The position numbers were made by a program, and so were the translations under genes. The notes beneath the pieces were generated by a model, which was given only the letters and a program-made list of their open reading frames with translations, had not been told where the DNA came from and did no database searches. A stretch of 21,891 nucleotides of DNA from Nanobdellota archaeon (GTDB lineage: Archaea; Nanobdellota; Nanobdellia; Pacearchaeales; GW2011-AR1), in NCBI GenBank assembly GCA_023397215.1, contig JAEWUG010000013.1:1-21891 (forward strand). Direction: 5' to 3'. Each line of letters begins with the position of its first letter. Position 1 is the stretch's first letter. Below are positions 1 through 7,329 of the stretch, in pieces.

Positions 1-1062
1 GGTTTATATGGTTCTGGTAAAACAACAACAATATCAAAATTAGGTTTTTATTATGCTAAAAGAGGAAAAAAAGTAGCATTATTAGGATTAGATACTGATA
101 GACCAGCAGCAATGGATCAGTTAGAACAAATGGCAAAAAAAGCAAACCTAGCTTGTTTTATTGATAAAAAAGAAAAAGACCCAATAAAGATTTATGAAAA
201 TTATAAAAAAGAGTTAGAAAAGTATGATCTTGTTTTAATTGATACAGCAGGTAGAGATGGTTTAAATAAAGATTTAATAAATCAAATAGAAAAAATAGAT
301 AAAAAAATTAAAGCTGATTACAGAATATTAGTTTTACCTGCAGATATAGGTCAAAGTGCAAAAAATCAAACAACAGAATTTCAAAAAGCATTATCAATAG
401 ATGGTGTAATAATTACAAGAATGGATGGAACAAGTAAAGCAGGTGGAGCATTAACTGCATGTAACCAAGCAAACTGTCCTGTTTATTTTATAGGTGTTGG
501 AGAACAAATTCATGAAATAGAAATATTTGATCCTCTTTCTTATATTAATAGATTATTAGGAATGGGGGATTTATCTTCCCTTTTAGAAAAAGTAAAATCA
601 GCAACAGACGAAAAACAAACAAAAAGAATTGAAGAAAGATTAAAACAAGGAAAATTTACATTATTAGATTTATATTCTCAATTAGAACAAATGAATTCTT
701 TAGGTTCAATGGATAAAATAATGTCTATGGTCCCAGGATTTTCACAAGTAAAAAATAAAATTCCAAAATCAGAACTTGAAAAACAAGAGAAAAAAATGAA
801 ACAATGGAAATCTGCAATAAATTCAATGACAGAAGAAGAAGTAGAAAATCCAGAGGTTTTAGAAAAACAAACTTCAAGAATCAGTAGAATTGCAAAAGGT
901 AGTGGGACTACAACAACAGAAATTAGAAGTTTATTAAAACAATATAAATTATTAAAAGAAATGATGTATTCTTCAAATGCAGAAAAAATTTCAAGTGGTG
1001 AAATTGATAAAAAAACAATGCAAAAAATAGCAAAACAAATGAAAGGTAAAATTAAGTTTTAG
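1..1062 (+). CDS. srp54: Signal recognition particle GTPase SRP54, 5' end missing
   Basis: SRP54 binds signal sequences on nascent chains and the SRP RNA, and hands the ribosome to the receptor FtsY in a GTP-dependent cycle. The frame is open from base 1, so the N domain and first strand of the G domain lie outside the window; about 95 of some 445 residues are missing. Visible motifs are the P-loop GLYGSGKTTT at the very edge, DTDRPAA, DTAGRDG, TRMDGTSKAGGA (G4 region) and a C-terminal methionine-rich M domain with the SRP RNA-binding signature SRISRIAKGSGT. The ATG at base 112 lies inside the GTPase domain and is not the true start. G4 reads TRMD where TKxD is usual. The stop is followed 2 bases later by bud32, so the two are probably co-transcribed. 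Confidence 0.97.
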   Translation, partial: GLYGSGKTTTISKLGFYYAKRGKKVALLGLDTDRPAAMDQLEQMAKKANLACFIDKKEKDPIKIYENYKKELEKYDLVLIDTAGRDGLNKDLINQIEKIDKKIKADYRILVLPADIGQSAKNQTTEFQKALSIDGVIITRMDGTSKAGGALTACNQANCPVYFIGVGEQIHEIEIFDPLSYINRLLGMGDLSSLLEKVKSATDEKQTKRIEERLKQGKFTLLDLYSQLEQMNSLGSMDKIMSMVPGFSQVKNKIPKSELEKQEKKMKQWKSAINSMTEEEVENPEVLEKQTSRISRIAKGSGTTTTEIRSLLKQYKLLKEMMYSSNAEKISSGEIDKKTMQKIAKQMKGKIKF

Positions 1063-1064
1063 CT

Positions 1065-1691
1065 ATGGTAACAAAAATAATTTGTCAAGGTGCAGAAGCA
1101 AAAATATATCTTGAAGAAGATAAAATAATAAAACAAAGAATACCTAAAACATATAGAAATCAAATATTAGATGAAAAAATTCGTTATTCTAGAAATAAAA
1201 AAGAAGCTAAAATTTTATATAAAGCAAAAAAATTAAATCTGAATGTACCAAGAATATATAATTTTAATGAAAAAGAACAAATTCCACAAGATAAAGACAA
1301 ATTAATTTTAGAGTATATTAATGGAGAAAAACTTTCTGATTTTTTAGATTCTTATAGTTTAAAAAAACAAATGAATATTATGAAAAAATTTGGAAAACAA
1401 GTAGGATTATTACATGAAAATGATATTATTCATTCTGATTTAACAACATCAAATACTATTTTAAAAAAAAATAAAGTTTATATCATAGACTTTGGATTAA
1501 GTTATATCTCTAAAAAAATTGAAGACAAAGCAGTAGATATTCATTTAATTAAACAAGCTTTAAATGCAAAACATTATAAGAATTATGAAAACTTATACCT
1601 TTCATTTTTAGAAGGATATAATCCTAATGAAAAAAGAGAAATATTAAATAGATTAGAAATTGTAGAAAAAAGAGGAAGATATAAACATTAA
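1065..1691 (+). CDS. bud32: KEOPS complex kinase/ATPase Bud32, stand-alone
   Basis: Bud32 is the small atypical kinase of the KEOPS complex, which makes the t6A modification at position 37 of ANN-decoding tRNAs together with Kae1, Cgi121 and Pcc1. The 208-residue length fits the family. Visible features are the shortened glycine-rich strand QGAEAKIY (8-15), a catalytic loop HSDLTTSN (123-130) with Asp125 and Asn130, the metal-binding DFG at 142-144, and the basic tail KRGRYKH typical of Bud32. In many archaea Bud32 is fused to Kae1; here it is a separate gene, and no Kae1, Cgi121 or Pcc1 gene lies in the window. It starts 2 bases after the SRP54 stop with no clear Shine-Dalgarno site, which suggests translational coupling. 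Confidence 0.95.
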   Translation: MVTKIICQGAEAKIYLEEDKIIKQRIPKTYRNQILDEKIRYSRNKKEAKILYKAKKLNLNVPRIYNFNEKEQIPQDKDKLILEYINGEKLSDFLDSYSLKKQMNIMKKFGKQVGLLHENDIIHSDLTTSNTILKKNKVYIIDFGLSYISKKIEDKAVDIHLIKQALNAKHYKNYENLYLSFLEGYNPNEKREILNRLEIVEKRGRYKH

Positions 1692-1700
1692 TTAAAAACA

Positions 1701-1710
1701 TTTATATATC
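1701..1710 (+). promoter_or_regulatory. TATA box of the nucleotidyltransferase gene
   Basis: The sequence tttatatatc is centred about 25 bases before the ATG at 1730. This is the spacing expected for archaeal TBP binding when transcription starts at or next to the start codon. It favours ATG 1730 over the TTG at 1712. Confidence 0.65.
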
Positions 1711-1729
1711 TTTGATATTTTCACTCATC

Positions 1730-3607
1730 ATGGTTGAATCAAATTCAAAACAAGGTTCACAAAACAATAATTCTGTAGAAGATAATTTATCAAAAGACTA
1801 TATTTCAAATAATTTAAAACAAAAAATACCAGTTACAAATGAGATTAAGGAAGCTCTTCAAAAAAAAGAAGCTGATAAAACAAAAAAAGAAATTCAAGAA
1901 TTAAATAAAGAAATTCTAAAAAAATTTCCTTTTATTGAAGCTTTAGGAATTGTATCTGTAAATGTTTCAAAAAATCTTGAAGAAGAATATGAAATTTCTG
2001 AAGAAAATCGTAAAAAGAATTTAATACATTTATGCTTAATTGTTCCTGAAAAAAAAGAAAAAGATTTACCCAAAATAAAATTAGAAGTAATTAAAATTGC
2101 ACAAAAAATAAATGATAAATTTTGGGTACATTTATTATTACCAAAAGACTTTTGGGAATTGGGTTTAGATTCTAAATTTGATATATTAGAAGCATTTAGT
2201 ATGAGTTATCCTATTTATGATAAAGGAATACTAGCTTCATTAAGAGTAACAAGTATTCATAAAAGTTTAGTATTAAGAAAATTTGAAAAATATGTAACAA
2301 CTTATGCTATTGGCGGAAGTTTTGTTAGAGGAGACACAAAAAAGACAAGCGATGTTGATGTGTTTGTAATAATAGACGATACTGATGTTAAAAGAATGAG
2401 TAGACTTGAATTATTAGAAAAATTAAGAGGTATTATTTATTCATATATTGGAGAAGCCTTAGCAATAGGCGGATCAAAAATTGACCTAAATGTTCAAGTT
2501 TATTTATTAACAGATTTTTGGGAGAGTGTAAAAGATGCTCATCCAGTAATGTTTACATTTATCAGAGATGGAGTTCCATTATATGACAGAGGTGCTTTCT
2601 TACCTTGGAAATCTCTTCTTAAAATGGGTAGAATAAAACCTACTCCTGAAGCTATAGATATGTTTATAGGAACAGGAGATAAAATGAAAGAAGTAGTTAA
2701 TAAAAAGTTATTAGATATTATAATTACTGATTTATATTGGGGAACAATAAACCCAACTCAAGGACTTTTAATGTTATATGGTCTTGCTCCTCAAAATGTA
2801 TATGATACTGTAAAAACATTTAGAGATACTTTTGTAATAAAAGAAAAATTAATCGAAAAAAAATATGCGGATATATTAGAAGAAATTGCAATTAAATATT
2901 ACAAAGGATATGAACATGGAAAAATAAAACCAGGAGAAATAGATGGTAAAACATTAGATAAATTATTTTTAAATGTAAAAGATTTTATAGAAAGATTAAA
3001 AGAATTAAGAATTCAAATAGATCAAAAAATTCAACAAAAAGAAATAAAAGAAATTTATTATAATTTGTTTGGGATGTTAGAAGCTTTACTAAATAAAAAA
3101 GGAGAACAAATAATCTTAAAAGAATTTAATAATCAATTTATTAAAGAAGGAAAATTTCCTGAAAAATATTTAGAAAACTTAAAGTTCATAGCAAAAGTCA
3201 GAAAAGATATAATTGAAGATAAAGTAGACATAAAAAAACAGGATTCTGAAAAAAATGAAGTTGAATTTGCTAAAAAAAGAAGAGAAGTAGATAAAGCAAG
3301 AAGAAGAGCAAGCATTGTAACAAATGCATTAATTGAGTTTAATGAAAGATGTGATTTTTTATCAATGGATAGATCTAGATTCATCTTAAAAAATAACAAA
3401 CAAAAGATAAATGTTTTCTTTTTGAAAAACACATTTATAGTAGATGGTTCAAATATAAGTAAAATTTCAAACAATAAAATAATTAAAAGTAATCCTGAAG
3501 AATTAGACAAACAAATATTAGAACAAAAAGGAAAAGACCATAAAATTGATTTAGAAACATTACAATTCTTAAAAAAACAATACAAAGATTTTGAATTAAT
3601 TTATTAA
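1730..3607 (+). CDS. Large protein with tandem nucleotidyltransferase domains
   Basis: This 625-residue protein contains a Pol-beta-superfamily nucleotidyltransferase domain with GGS at 195-197, Asp208 and Asp210 in SDVDVFVIID, and a third acidic residue Asp252 in KIDLNVQ. These match the GS...DxD...D active site that transfers a nucleotide to an unknown acceptor. Residues about 65-170 look like a degenerate copy of the same fold: FWE and PIYDKG (141-166) mirror FWE and PLYDRG (263-288) at identical spacing, but the catalytic residues are absent. Residues about 300-440 are helical and could be a substrate-binding bundle; the end is basic (KKRREVDKARRRAS, then a small C-terminal domain). The start is ATG 1730, placed by the TATA box. 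The stop overlaps the convergent neighbour by 4 bases. Specific function is unknown. Confidence 0.85.
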   Translation: MVESNSKQGSQNNNSVEDNLSKDYISNNLKQKIPVTNEIKEALQKKEADKTKKEIQELNKEILKKFPFIEALGIVSVNVSKNLEEEYEISEENRKKNLIHLCLIVPEKKEKDLPKIKLEVIKIAQKINDKFWVHLLLPKDFWELGLDSKFDILEAFSMSYPIYDKGILASLRVTSIHKSLVLRKFEKYVTTYAIGGSFVRGDTKKTSDVDVFVIIDDTDVKRMSRLELLEKLRGIIYSYIGEALAIGGSKIDLNVQVYLLTDFWESVKDAHPVMFTFIRDGVPLYDRGAFLPWKSLLKMGRIKPTPEAIDMFIGTGDKMKEVVNKKLLDIIITDLYWGTINPTQGLLMLYGLAPQNVYDTVKTFRDTFVIKEKLIEKKYADILEEIAIKYYKGYEHGKIKPGEIDGKTLDKLFLNVKDFIERLKELRIQIDQKIQQKEIKEIYYNLFGMLEALLNKKGEQIILKEFNNQFIKEGKFPEKYLENLKFIAKVRKDIIEDKVDIKKQDSEKNEVEFAKKRREVDKARRRASIVTNALIEFNERCDFLSMDRSRFILKNNKQKINVFFLKNTFIVDGSNISKISNNKIIKSNPEELDKQILEQKGKDHKIDLETLQFLKKQYKDFELIY

Positions 3608-4053
3608 TCTTTTGGAAAATTTTTAATGCTCAAACCTAAAGATTCATTTAACTTAAATAAAACTTCAAATGAAAGAGTAATATAAATACCTCTTGATAAA
3701 AAAACAAGTTTATCTTTTTTAAAAAATTGGATAGGAGAAGTTTTTTGCATTTTTTTGAATTCTATAATCTTTAATAAATCCATTATTAAATTTAAAGAAA
3801 GATAATTTCTTCCAATTTTATTTTTAAAATCTTTTAATCTTAAATCACTTTTTTTAGAAAGAATATAATTATTATTTATCATAGCATAAATCAAAAAAGA
3901 ATTAATTAAATGTGAAACAGATAAAGCAAGTTCATTTAAAATACCTATTAAAAACCTTTTTTCTTCATAATCTTTAAAATCTTTAATTAATTTATCAACA
4001 ATTTCTTTATGATATTTTGCTTGAATTAATTGAAAATCCCATTGATTTAACAT
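3604..4053 (-). CDS. Helical hypothetical protein, 149 aa
   Basis: I do not recognise this protein. It is almost entirely predicted alpha-helical, lysine- and leucine-rich, with no signal peptide, cysteine cluster or clear catalytic motif. The central part (about 33-110) alternates hydrophobic helices with charged turns in a way loosely like HEPN-type bundles, but the RxxxxH motif of catalytic HEPN proteins is not present. It ends inside the last codons of the nucleotidyltransferase gene on the opposite strand (4-base overlap), so a link by neighbourhood alone is weak. A TATA-like element near 4074-4083 supports a leaderless start at the ATG. Confidence 0.7.
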   Translation of the reverse strand: MLNQWDFQLIQAKYHKEIVDKLIKDFKDYEEKRFLIGILNELALSVSHLINSFLIYAMINNNYILSKKSDLRLKDFKNKIGRNYLSLNLIMDLLKIIEFKKMQKTSPIQFFKKDKLVFLSRGIYITLSFEVLFKLNESLGLSIKNFPKD

Positions 4054-4073
4054 AAACTAAAAAAGAAAACATT

Positions 4074-4083
4074 GTTTTTATTC
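4074..4083 (-). promoter_or_regulatory. Possible TATA box for the 149-aa protein
   Basis: On the minus strand this reads GAATAAAAAC, centred about 26 bases before the ATG at 4053. It overlaps the last bases of the NAC frame region, and is a weaker match than the other TATA boxes here. Confidence 0.35.
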
Positions 4084-4087
4084 ATTA

Positions 4088-4426
4088 TTATAATTCACTT
4101 AACAAAATAATAGATTCAGCAATATCACCATTAGTCTTTTCCAAAACTTCAATAACTTCTTCTTTACTTTTATTTGTTTTTTCAATAACTAAATTAATAT
4201 CTTCTTCAGTATATTTCTCTTCATTCATTTCTTCAAAATGTTCATCACCTGAGACTTGATAACTTATTTGTCCTTGCATTTTAATTTTGATAACACTAGG
4301 ATTATTAATAATATAATTCCCTTCTTTAGTTTCAAAAATAACTCTAAATGCATTTATTTCTTCTTGAGCAATCCCCATCTGCTTCATCATAGATTGCATT
4401 TGCTTAGGATTAATTCCACCAAACAT
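4088..4426 (-). CDS. nac: Archaeal nascent polypeptide-associated complex protein (NAC alpha type)
   Basis: Archaeal NAC is a homodimer that sits near the ribosomal exit tunnel and contacts nascent chains. The 112-residue length is normal. The N-terminus MFGGINPKQMQSMMKQMGI is the typical glycine/methionine-rich start, followed by the NAC beta-barrel strands (about 25-60, with VIFETKEGNYII and VIKIKMQGQISYQV) and a C-terminal UBA-like helical domain (about 72-112, EEDINLVIEKTNKSKEEVIE). It starts a single base after the stop of the Sec61-beta gene, so it is almost certainly translated from the same mRNA. No Shine-Dalgarno site precedes it. Confidence 0.95.
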   Translation of the reverse strand: MFGGINPKQMQSMMKQMGIAQEEINAFRVIFETKEGNYIINNPSVIKIKMQGQISYQVSGDEHFEEMNEEKYTEEDINLVIEKTNKSKEEVIEVLEKTNGDIAESIILLSEL

Positions 4427-4427
4427 T

Positions 4428-4574
4428 TTAAATTATAAAGTGTAATACTATTTCAAGGATAATTGTTAAAATTATCATTGTAACAATAGCACTAGGTTTT
4501 AATTGAATTTTAGATTTATACTCCTCTTTAAAATGCATTAATCCTCCAGTACCAGGTAAACCAATTTCTGCCAT
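4428..4574 (-). CDS. secG: Preprotein translocase subunit Sec61-beta (SecG type), 48 aa
   Basis: This tiny gene encodes the non-essential third subunit of the archaeal SecYEbeta translocon. The 48-residue product has a short cytoplasmic N-terminus with the family hallmark GLPGTGGLMHF (5-15), a linker EEYKSKIQLKP, and one C-terminal transmembrane helix starting with the characteristic Lys-Pro-x-x-V/I (IQLKPSAIVTMII) and running to the end. Length and topology fit Sec61-beta well. It lies between tRNA-Trp and the NAC gene; its TAA is one base from the NAC ATG. The start is the only in-frame ATG giving the full conserved N-terminus and has a TATA-like element about 25 bases upstream. Confidence 0.93.
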   Translation of the reverse strand: MAEIGLPGTGGLMHFKEEYKSKIQLKPSAIVTMIILTIILEIVLHFII

Positions 4575-4593
4575 AAATATAATATAATAAACT

Positions 4594-4604
4594 TCTTTTT
4601 TAAG
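4594..4604 (-). promoter_or_regulatory. Possible TATA box of the secG-nac operon
   Basis: The minus strand reads CTTAAAAAAG, centred about 25 bases before the Sec61-beta ATG at 4574. It lies in the 40-base gap between that gene and the 3' end of tRNA-Trp. Confidence 0.45.
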
Positions 4605-4614
4605 TTTTGCTAAA

Positions 4615-4685
4615 TGGGCCCAGGAGGAATCGAACCCCCCTCTGTCGGTCTGGAGCCGACTATTCTACCAATATACTATGGACCC
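4615..4685 (-). tRNA. trnW: tRNA-Trp (anticodon CCA), intron-free
   Basis: The minus strand folds into a cloverleaf of 71 bases: acceptor stem GGGTCCA/TGGGCCC with one G-U pair, discriminator A, anticodon stem GTCGG/CCGAC around the loop CTCCAGA, and T-arm GGGGG-TTCGATT-CCTCC. The anticodon CCA reads UGG. The D-stem is weak, with only two sure pairs and an A-A mismatch. The CCA tail is not encoded. The anticodon loop is the normal 7 bases, so the intron common at 37/38 in archaeal tRNA-Trp is absent. Confidence 0.95.
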
Positions 4686-4708
4686 TTAATACTAAAAAAA
4701 GAATTAAA

Positions 4709-4719
4709 ACTTTTAAACT
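4709..4719 (-). promoter_or_regulatory. TATA box of tRNA-Trp
   Basis: The minus strand reads GTTTAAAAG here, centred about 29 bases before the first base of the tRNA. The tRNA-Gln gene has a similar element at the same distance. Confidence 0.5.
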
Positions 4720-4741
4720 TATTTATGACATAATTAATTTT

Positions 4742-5782
4742 CTAAACTGCTAAATCCTTTAAACCATTAGTTTCAATCATAAAAACAGTTTCATTATCTG
4801 GTAAATTTGGACTATCAATTAATTTAGCAACTCTACTTTCTTTTTTACCCCTTCGTAAATAAATTCTAAAAGTAGAAGCATGACCAACAATATTTCCACC
4901 AATAGCCTTTGTAGGATCTCCAAACAATTGTGCAGGATCACTCATAACTTGATTTGTAACATAAACAGCTAAATTATGTTGTTCAGCAACTTTTTGTAAT
5001 TGATGTAAATAACGATTAAGTCTTTGTTGTCTATCTGCAAGTTGTCCTCTTCCAGAATATTCTGCTCTAAAATGAGCTGTCAAAGAATCAACAATAACAA
5101 GTTTAATAGGTTCACCATCTTTAATTAAATCAGCAATTTTATCTAATAATAACATTTGATGATCTGAATTAAAAGCCCTTGCAACTAAGATATTTTTTAA
5201 AACTTTATCTGAATTTGCACCAATTCCTTCTGCAAATTGTTTAATTCTCTCAGGCCTAAATGTTCCTTCAGTATCAATATAAACTGCTCTTCCTGCACAA
5301 CCACCTTTCTCAATAGGTAACTGAACTCCAACAGCTAAAGAATGAGCAACTTGAGTTTTACCAGAACCAAAAGCACCAAAAGCTTCAGTAATTGCTTTAG
5401 TTTCAATACCTCTTCCACCCAGAAGATCATCTAAATTTTTACTACCTGTTGTAATATAACCAATGTTTTTTCTTTCTTCAACATATTCAAGACCATCTTT
5501 AAAACCAAAATCCATTAATTCTCTAGAAGACTGAATTGCTTTTCTTGCAGCAGCCTCGCTCATTCCAGCAAGTTCAGATAACTGGGATGGAGTTAAAACA
5601 GCTAAACCCATTAAATCATAAATTCCAGCAGCTTCTAATTTAGCAACAGTACCAGGACCAACACCAGGTAAATCCATTAGAGTTGCTTCTTTTTTTTCTT
5701 CTTTTTTCTTAGATGTTTTTTTTACTTCTTTTTTTTCGTCTAAAACACCTTCTTTAATAATTTCTTCTTCCTTACTAGCCAT
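4742..5782 (-). CDS. radA: DNA repair and recombination protein RadA
   Basis: RadA is the archaeal RecA/Rad51 recombinase, forming ATP-dependent filaments on single-stranded DNA for strand exchange. The product has 346 residues: a Lys/Glu-rich N-terminal extension (1-32), a helix-hairpin-helix domain (about 35-90, LPGVGPGTVAKLEAAGI), and the ATPase core with Walker A GAFGSGKT (136-143), Walker B LVIVD (228-232), and the L2-region stretch TNQVMSDPAQLFGDP followed by GGNIVGHAST. The linker polymerisation motif, usually FxxA, reads FKDG at 94-97. A TATA box at 5805-5812 sits 25 bases before the ATG, indicating a leaderless single-gene transcript. It lies among other replication and repair genes (RPA, GINS). 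Confidence 0.97.
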   Translation of the reverse strand: MASKEEEIIKEGVLDEKKEVKKTSKKKEEKKEATLMDLPGVGPGTVAKLEAAGIYDLMGLAVLTPSQLSELAGMSEAAARKAIQSSRELMDFGFKDGLEYVEERKNIGYITTGSKNLDDLLGGRGIETKAITEAFGAFGSGKTQVAHSLAVGVQLPIEKGGCAGRAVYIDTEGTFRPERIKQFAEGIGANSDKVLKNILVARAFNSDHQMLLLDKIADLIKDGEPIKLVIVDSLTAHFRAEYSGRGQLADRQQRLNRYLHQLQKVAEQHNLAVYVTNQVMSDPAQLFGDPTKAIGGNIVGHASTFRIYLRRGKKESRVAKLIDSPNLPDNETVFMIETNGLKDLAV

Positions 5783-5804
5783 ATATTACCAAAAAACAAA
5801 CTAA

Positions 5805-5812
5805 TTTATAAG
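5805..5812 (-). promoter_or_regulatory. TATA box of radA
   Basis: The minus strand reads CTTATAAA, centred about 26 bases before the radA ATG at 5782. It is a good match to the archaeal TATA consensus. Confidence 0.65.
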
Positions 5813-5824
5813 TTTTTATATCTT

Positions 5825-6298
5825 TCAAAATAGAATATTAAATCTTCCGACGAAAATAAACAAAAAAAGAAAAATATCAACAAGGAAAAATAAAACAAAA
5901 AGAATATCCTCAATAATCCCACCAGTTTTAATTTTAAAACCAAATCTTTTTTTGGAAAAAGGCCAAAATAACATTATTCCTTTAATATTAAATAAATCCA
6001 AAAAAAGGTGGCTTAAATAACCTATAAAAAATGCAAAAGAAAATCTTAAGTTAATTATTGAAAAAACAAGCATTAAAATAAAACCACAAAAAATGCTATG
6101 AAAAACACCTCTATGTTTAAAGAAAAGTTGCAAAGGTCTAAATAAAAAAAATTTCCCAATTTTACTATTCTTTATATCTATATCTACAAGAAGAACTCCT
6201 AAAAAGATTCCTAAAAAGTAAATAAAAGAAAAAGATGAATTGAAAAATAAAATTAAATATAAAAACATACCAAAAGCTAAATGAGTTTTAAATAACAT
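5825..6298 (-). CDS. Membrane-bound YdjM-like (DUF457) putative metal-dependent hydrolase
   Basis: The 157-residue protein has four to five hydrophobic segments and the conserved polar residues of the YdjM/LexA-regulated membrane hydrolase family: His6 in KTHLAFG, Asp39 and Asp41 in LLVDIDIKNSKIG, His62-Arg63 and His67 in KHRGVFHS, and His97/Asp101 in GYLSHLFLDLF followed by WPFS. These could bind a metal at the membrane, but the substrate of the family is not known. The start at ATG 6298 has a TATA-like element 27 bases upstream. It is a separate unit between radA and the RPA gene; there is no sign that it shares their function. Confidence 0.85.
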   Translation of the reverse strand: MLFKTHLAFGMFLYLILFFNSSFSFIYFLGIFLGVLLVDIDIKNSKIGKFFLFRPLQLFFKHRGVFHSIFCGFILMLVFSIINLRFSFAFFIGYLSHLFLDLFNIKGIMLFWPFSKKRFGFKIKTGGIIEDILFVLFFLVDIFLFLFIFVGRFNILF

Positions 6299-6320
6299 TA
6301 AAATAAATCAAAAAAACAAA

Positions 6321-6329
6321 TTATATATC
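6321..6329 (-). promoter_or_regulatory. TATA box of the YdjM-like gene
   Basis: The minus strand reads GATATATAA, centred about 27 bases before the ATG at 6298. Confidence 0.6.
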
Positions 6330-6336
6330 TTTCTTT

Positions 6337-7275
6337 TTAACTCTCTAATTTTTGGATTAATTCTTCAACATCAACTCTAGAAACATTAGTTGCAATTAAT
6401 TCTAAATTATTAAATAAACTATTTCGTCTAACATTTCCTTCTATATAAATTTCAGTTCCTAATAGATCATCTTTAAATGTATTAAATTTTTCAGGATCTT
6501 CTAATTCTTGTTCATTTCCCAAAGAATTAATATTTTCTCCAAAAATCACAACCCTAATACTTTCATTTCCATCATCTAAAACTAAATTTAAAATACCTCT
6601 TTTCTTAGGTTCTACTTTTCCATGTTCATTACAATTATAAAATCCATTTTCATCAACAACTTTCTTTCCACAATCAGGACAAATATTATAATATCTTACT
6701 GGAAAAACTTGAACAACTAAACCTCTTAATTTAACACTTTGACCATTTTGAATCTCATCAATTGTTTCTTCTTTAGTTACTTTTTTAGTTAAAACATTGT
6801 CAAAGGTTTTATTACTTTTCTTAAACTCACTAAAACCAGATAAATGAATTTCATTATTTCTAATAGAAGCATTTTTTATTTCAACAGAATCCCCTTCTTT
6901 AATCTCAGAATTTTCTATTAAAGAAATATGATTCATATCCCATAATACCACCCTACAATTACCAGTTTCATCAGCTAAAATAAAATTAGAGACCTTACCA
7001 CTTTTCCCATTTTTTTCATATTCTCTTACTGGAAATAAATTAATAATTTTACCAATAACATTAACTTTTCTCATACCAGGCATAATTTCACTAATTTTCA
7101 AGTCTTGATTTTCAAAACTAATGCCTAATTCAGCAGCAATTATTTGTGCAGCACCTTCTTTAGAAATTAAACCACTTAATTTAGCTTTTTTTGCTTCAAC
7201 TCTTCTTTCAATTTCATCTTTTTCAATATTAGAAGCTTTACTTATCCTATCAATCAATAAATCATAATTTTGCAT
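6337..7275 (-). CDS. rpa: Replication protein A (archaeal single-stranded DNA-binding protein)
   Basis: RPA binds and protects single-stranded DNA during replication and recombination. The 312-residue product begins with a helical region (1-60), then an OB fold (about 66-150, MRKVNVIGKIINLFPVREY to EIHLSGFSEFK) and a second OB fold (about 178-285) interrupted by a zinc-binding insertion with Cys199, Cys202, Cys215 and His218 (CPDC...CNEH). This arrangement matches archaeal RPA1-like proteins. I chose ATG 7275 rather than the upstream TTG 7290 because a TATA box at 7298-7305 is 26 bases before the ATG and conserved sequence begins there. It lies next to radA and ftsY but in its own transcript. 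Confidence 0.92.
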   Translation of the reverse strand: MQNYDLLIDRISKASNIEKDEIERRVEAKKAKLSGLISKEGAAQIIAAELGISFENQDLKISEIMPGMRKVNVIGKIINLFPVREYEKNGKSGKVSNFILADETGNCRVVLWDMNHISLIENSEIKEGDSVEIKNASIRNNEIHLSGFSEFKKSNKTFDNVLTKKVTKEETIDEIQNGQSVKLRGLVVQVFPVRYYNICPDCGKKVVDENGFYNCNEHGKVEPKKRGILNLVLDDGNESIRVVIFGENINSLGNEQELEDPEKFNTFKDDLLGTEIYIEGNVRRNSLFNNLELIATNVSRVDVEELIQKLES

Positions 7276-7297
7276 ACTAAGAAAAAACAAAACCTCT

Positions 7298-7305
7298 TTA
7301 TAAAA
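7298..7305 (-). promoter_or_regulatory. TATA box of rpa
   Basis: The minus strand reads TTTATAAA, a perfect-looking TATA element centred about 26 bases before ATG 7275. Its position argues against the in-frame TTG at 7290 as the start. Confidence 0.65.
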
Positions 7306-7329
7306 ATTATTGAAGTTAAGTTTCTTATT

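Noticed and set aside
3133..3585. Minus-strand frame of 150 codons opposite the nucleotidyltransferase gene
   Set aside because: It is the antisense shadow of an AT-rich, lysine-rich coding region; the product is Phe/Leu/Ser-rich low complexity with no family features.
3604..4053. HEPN toxin paired with the nucleotidyltransferase as an antitoxin (MNT-HEPN system)
   Set aside because: The genes are convergent rather than in one operon, the nucleotidyltransferase is far larger than MNT antitoxins, and the RxxxxH motif of HEPN toxins is absent.
7275..7290. TTG start for RPA at 7290
   Set aside because: The added residues MFFLS are unlike RPA N-termini and the TATA box spacing fits ATG 7275.
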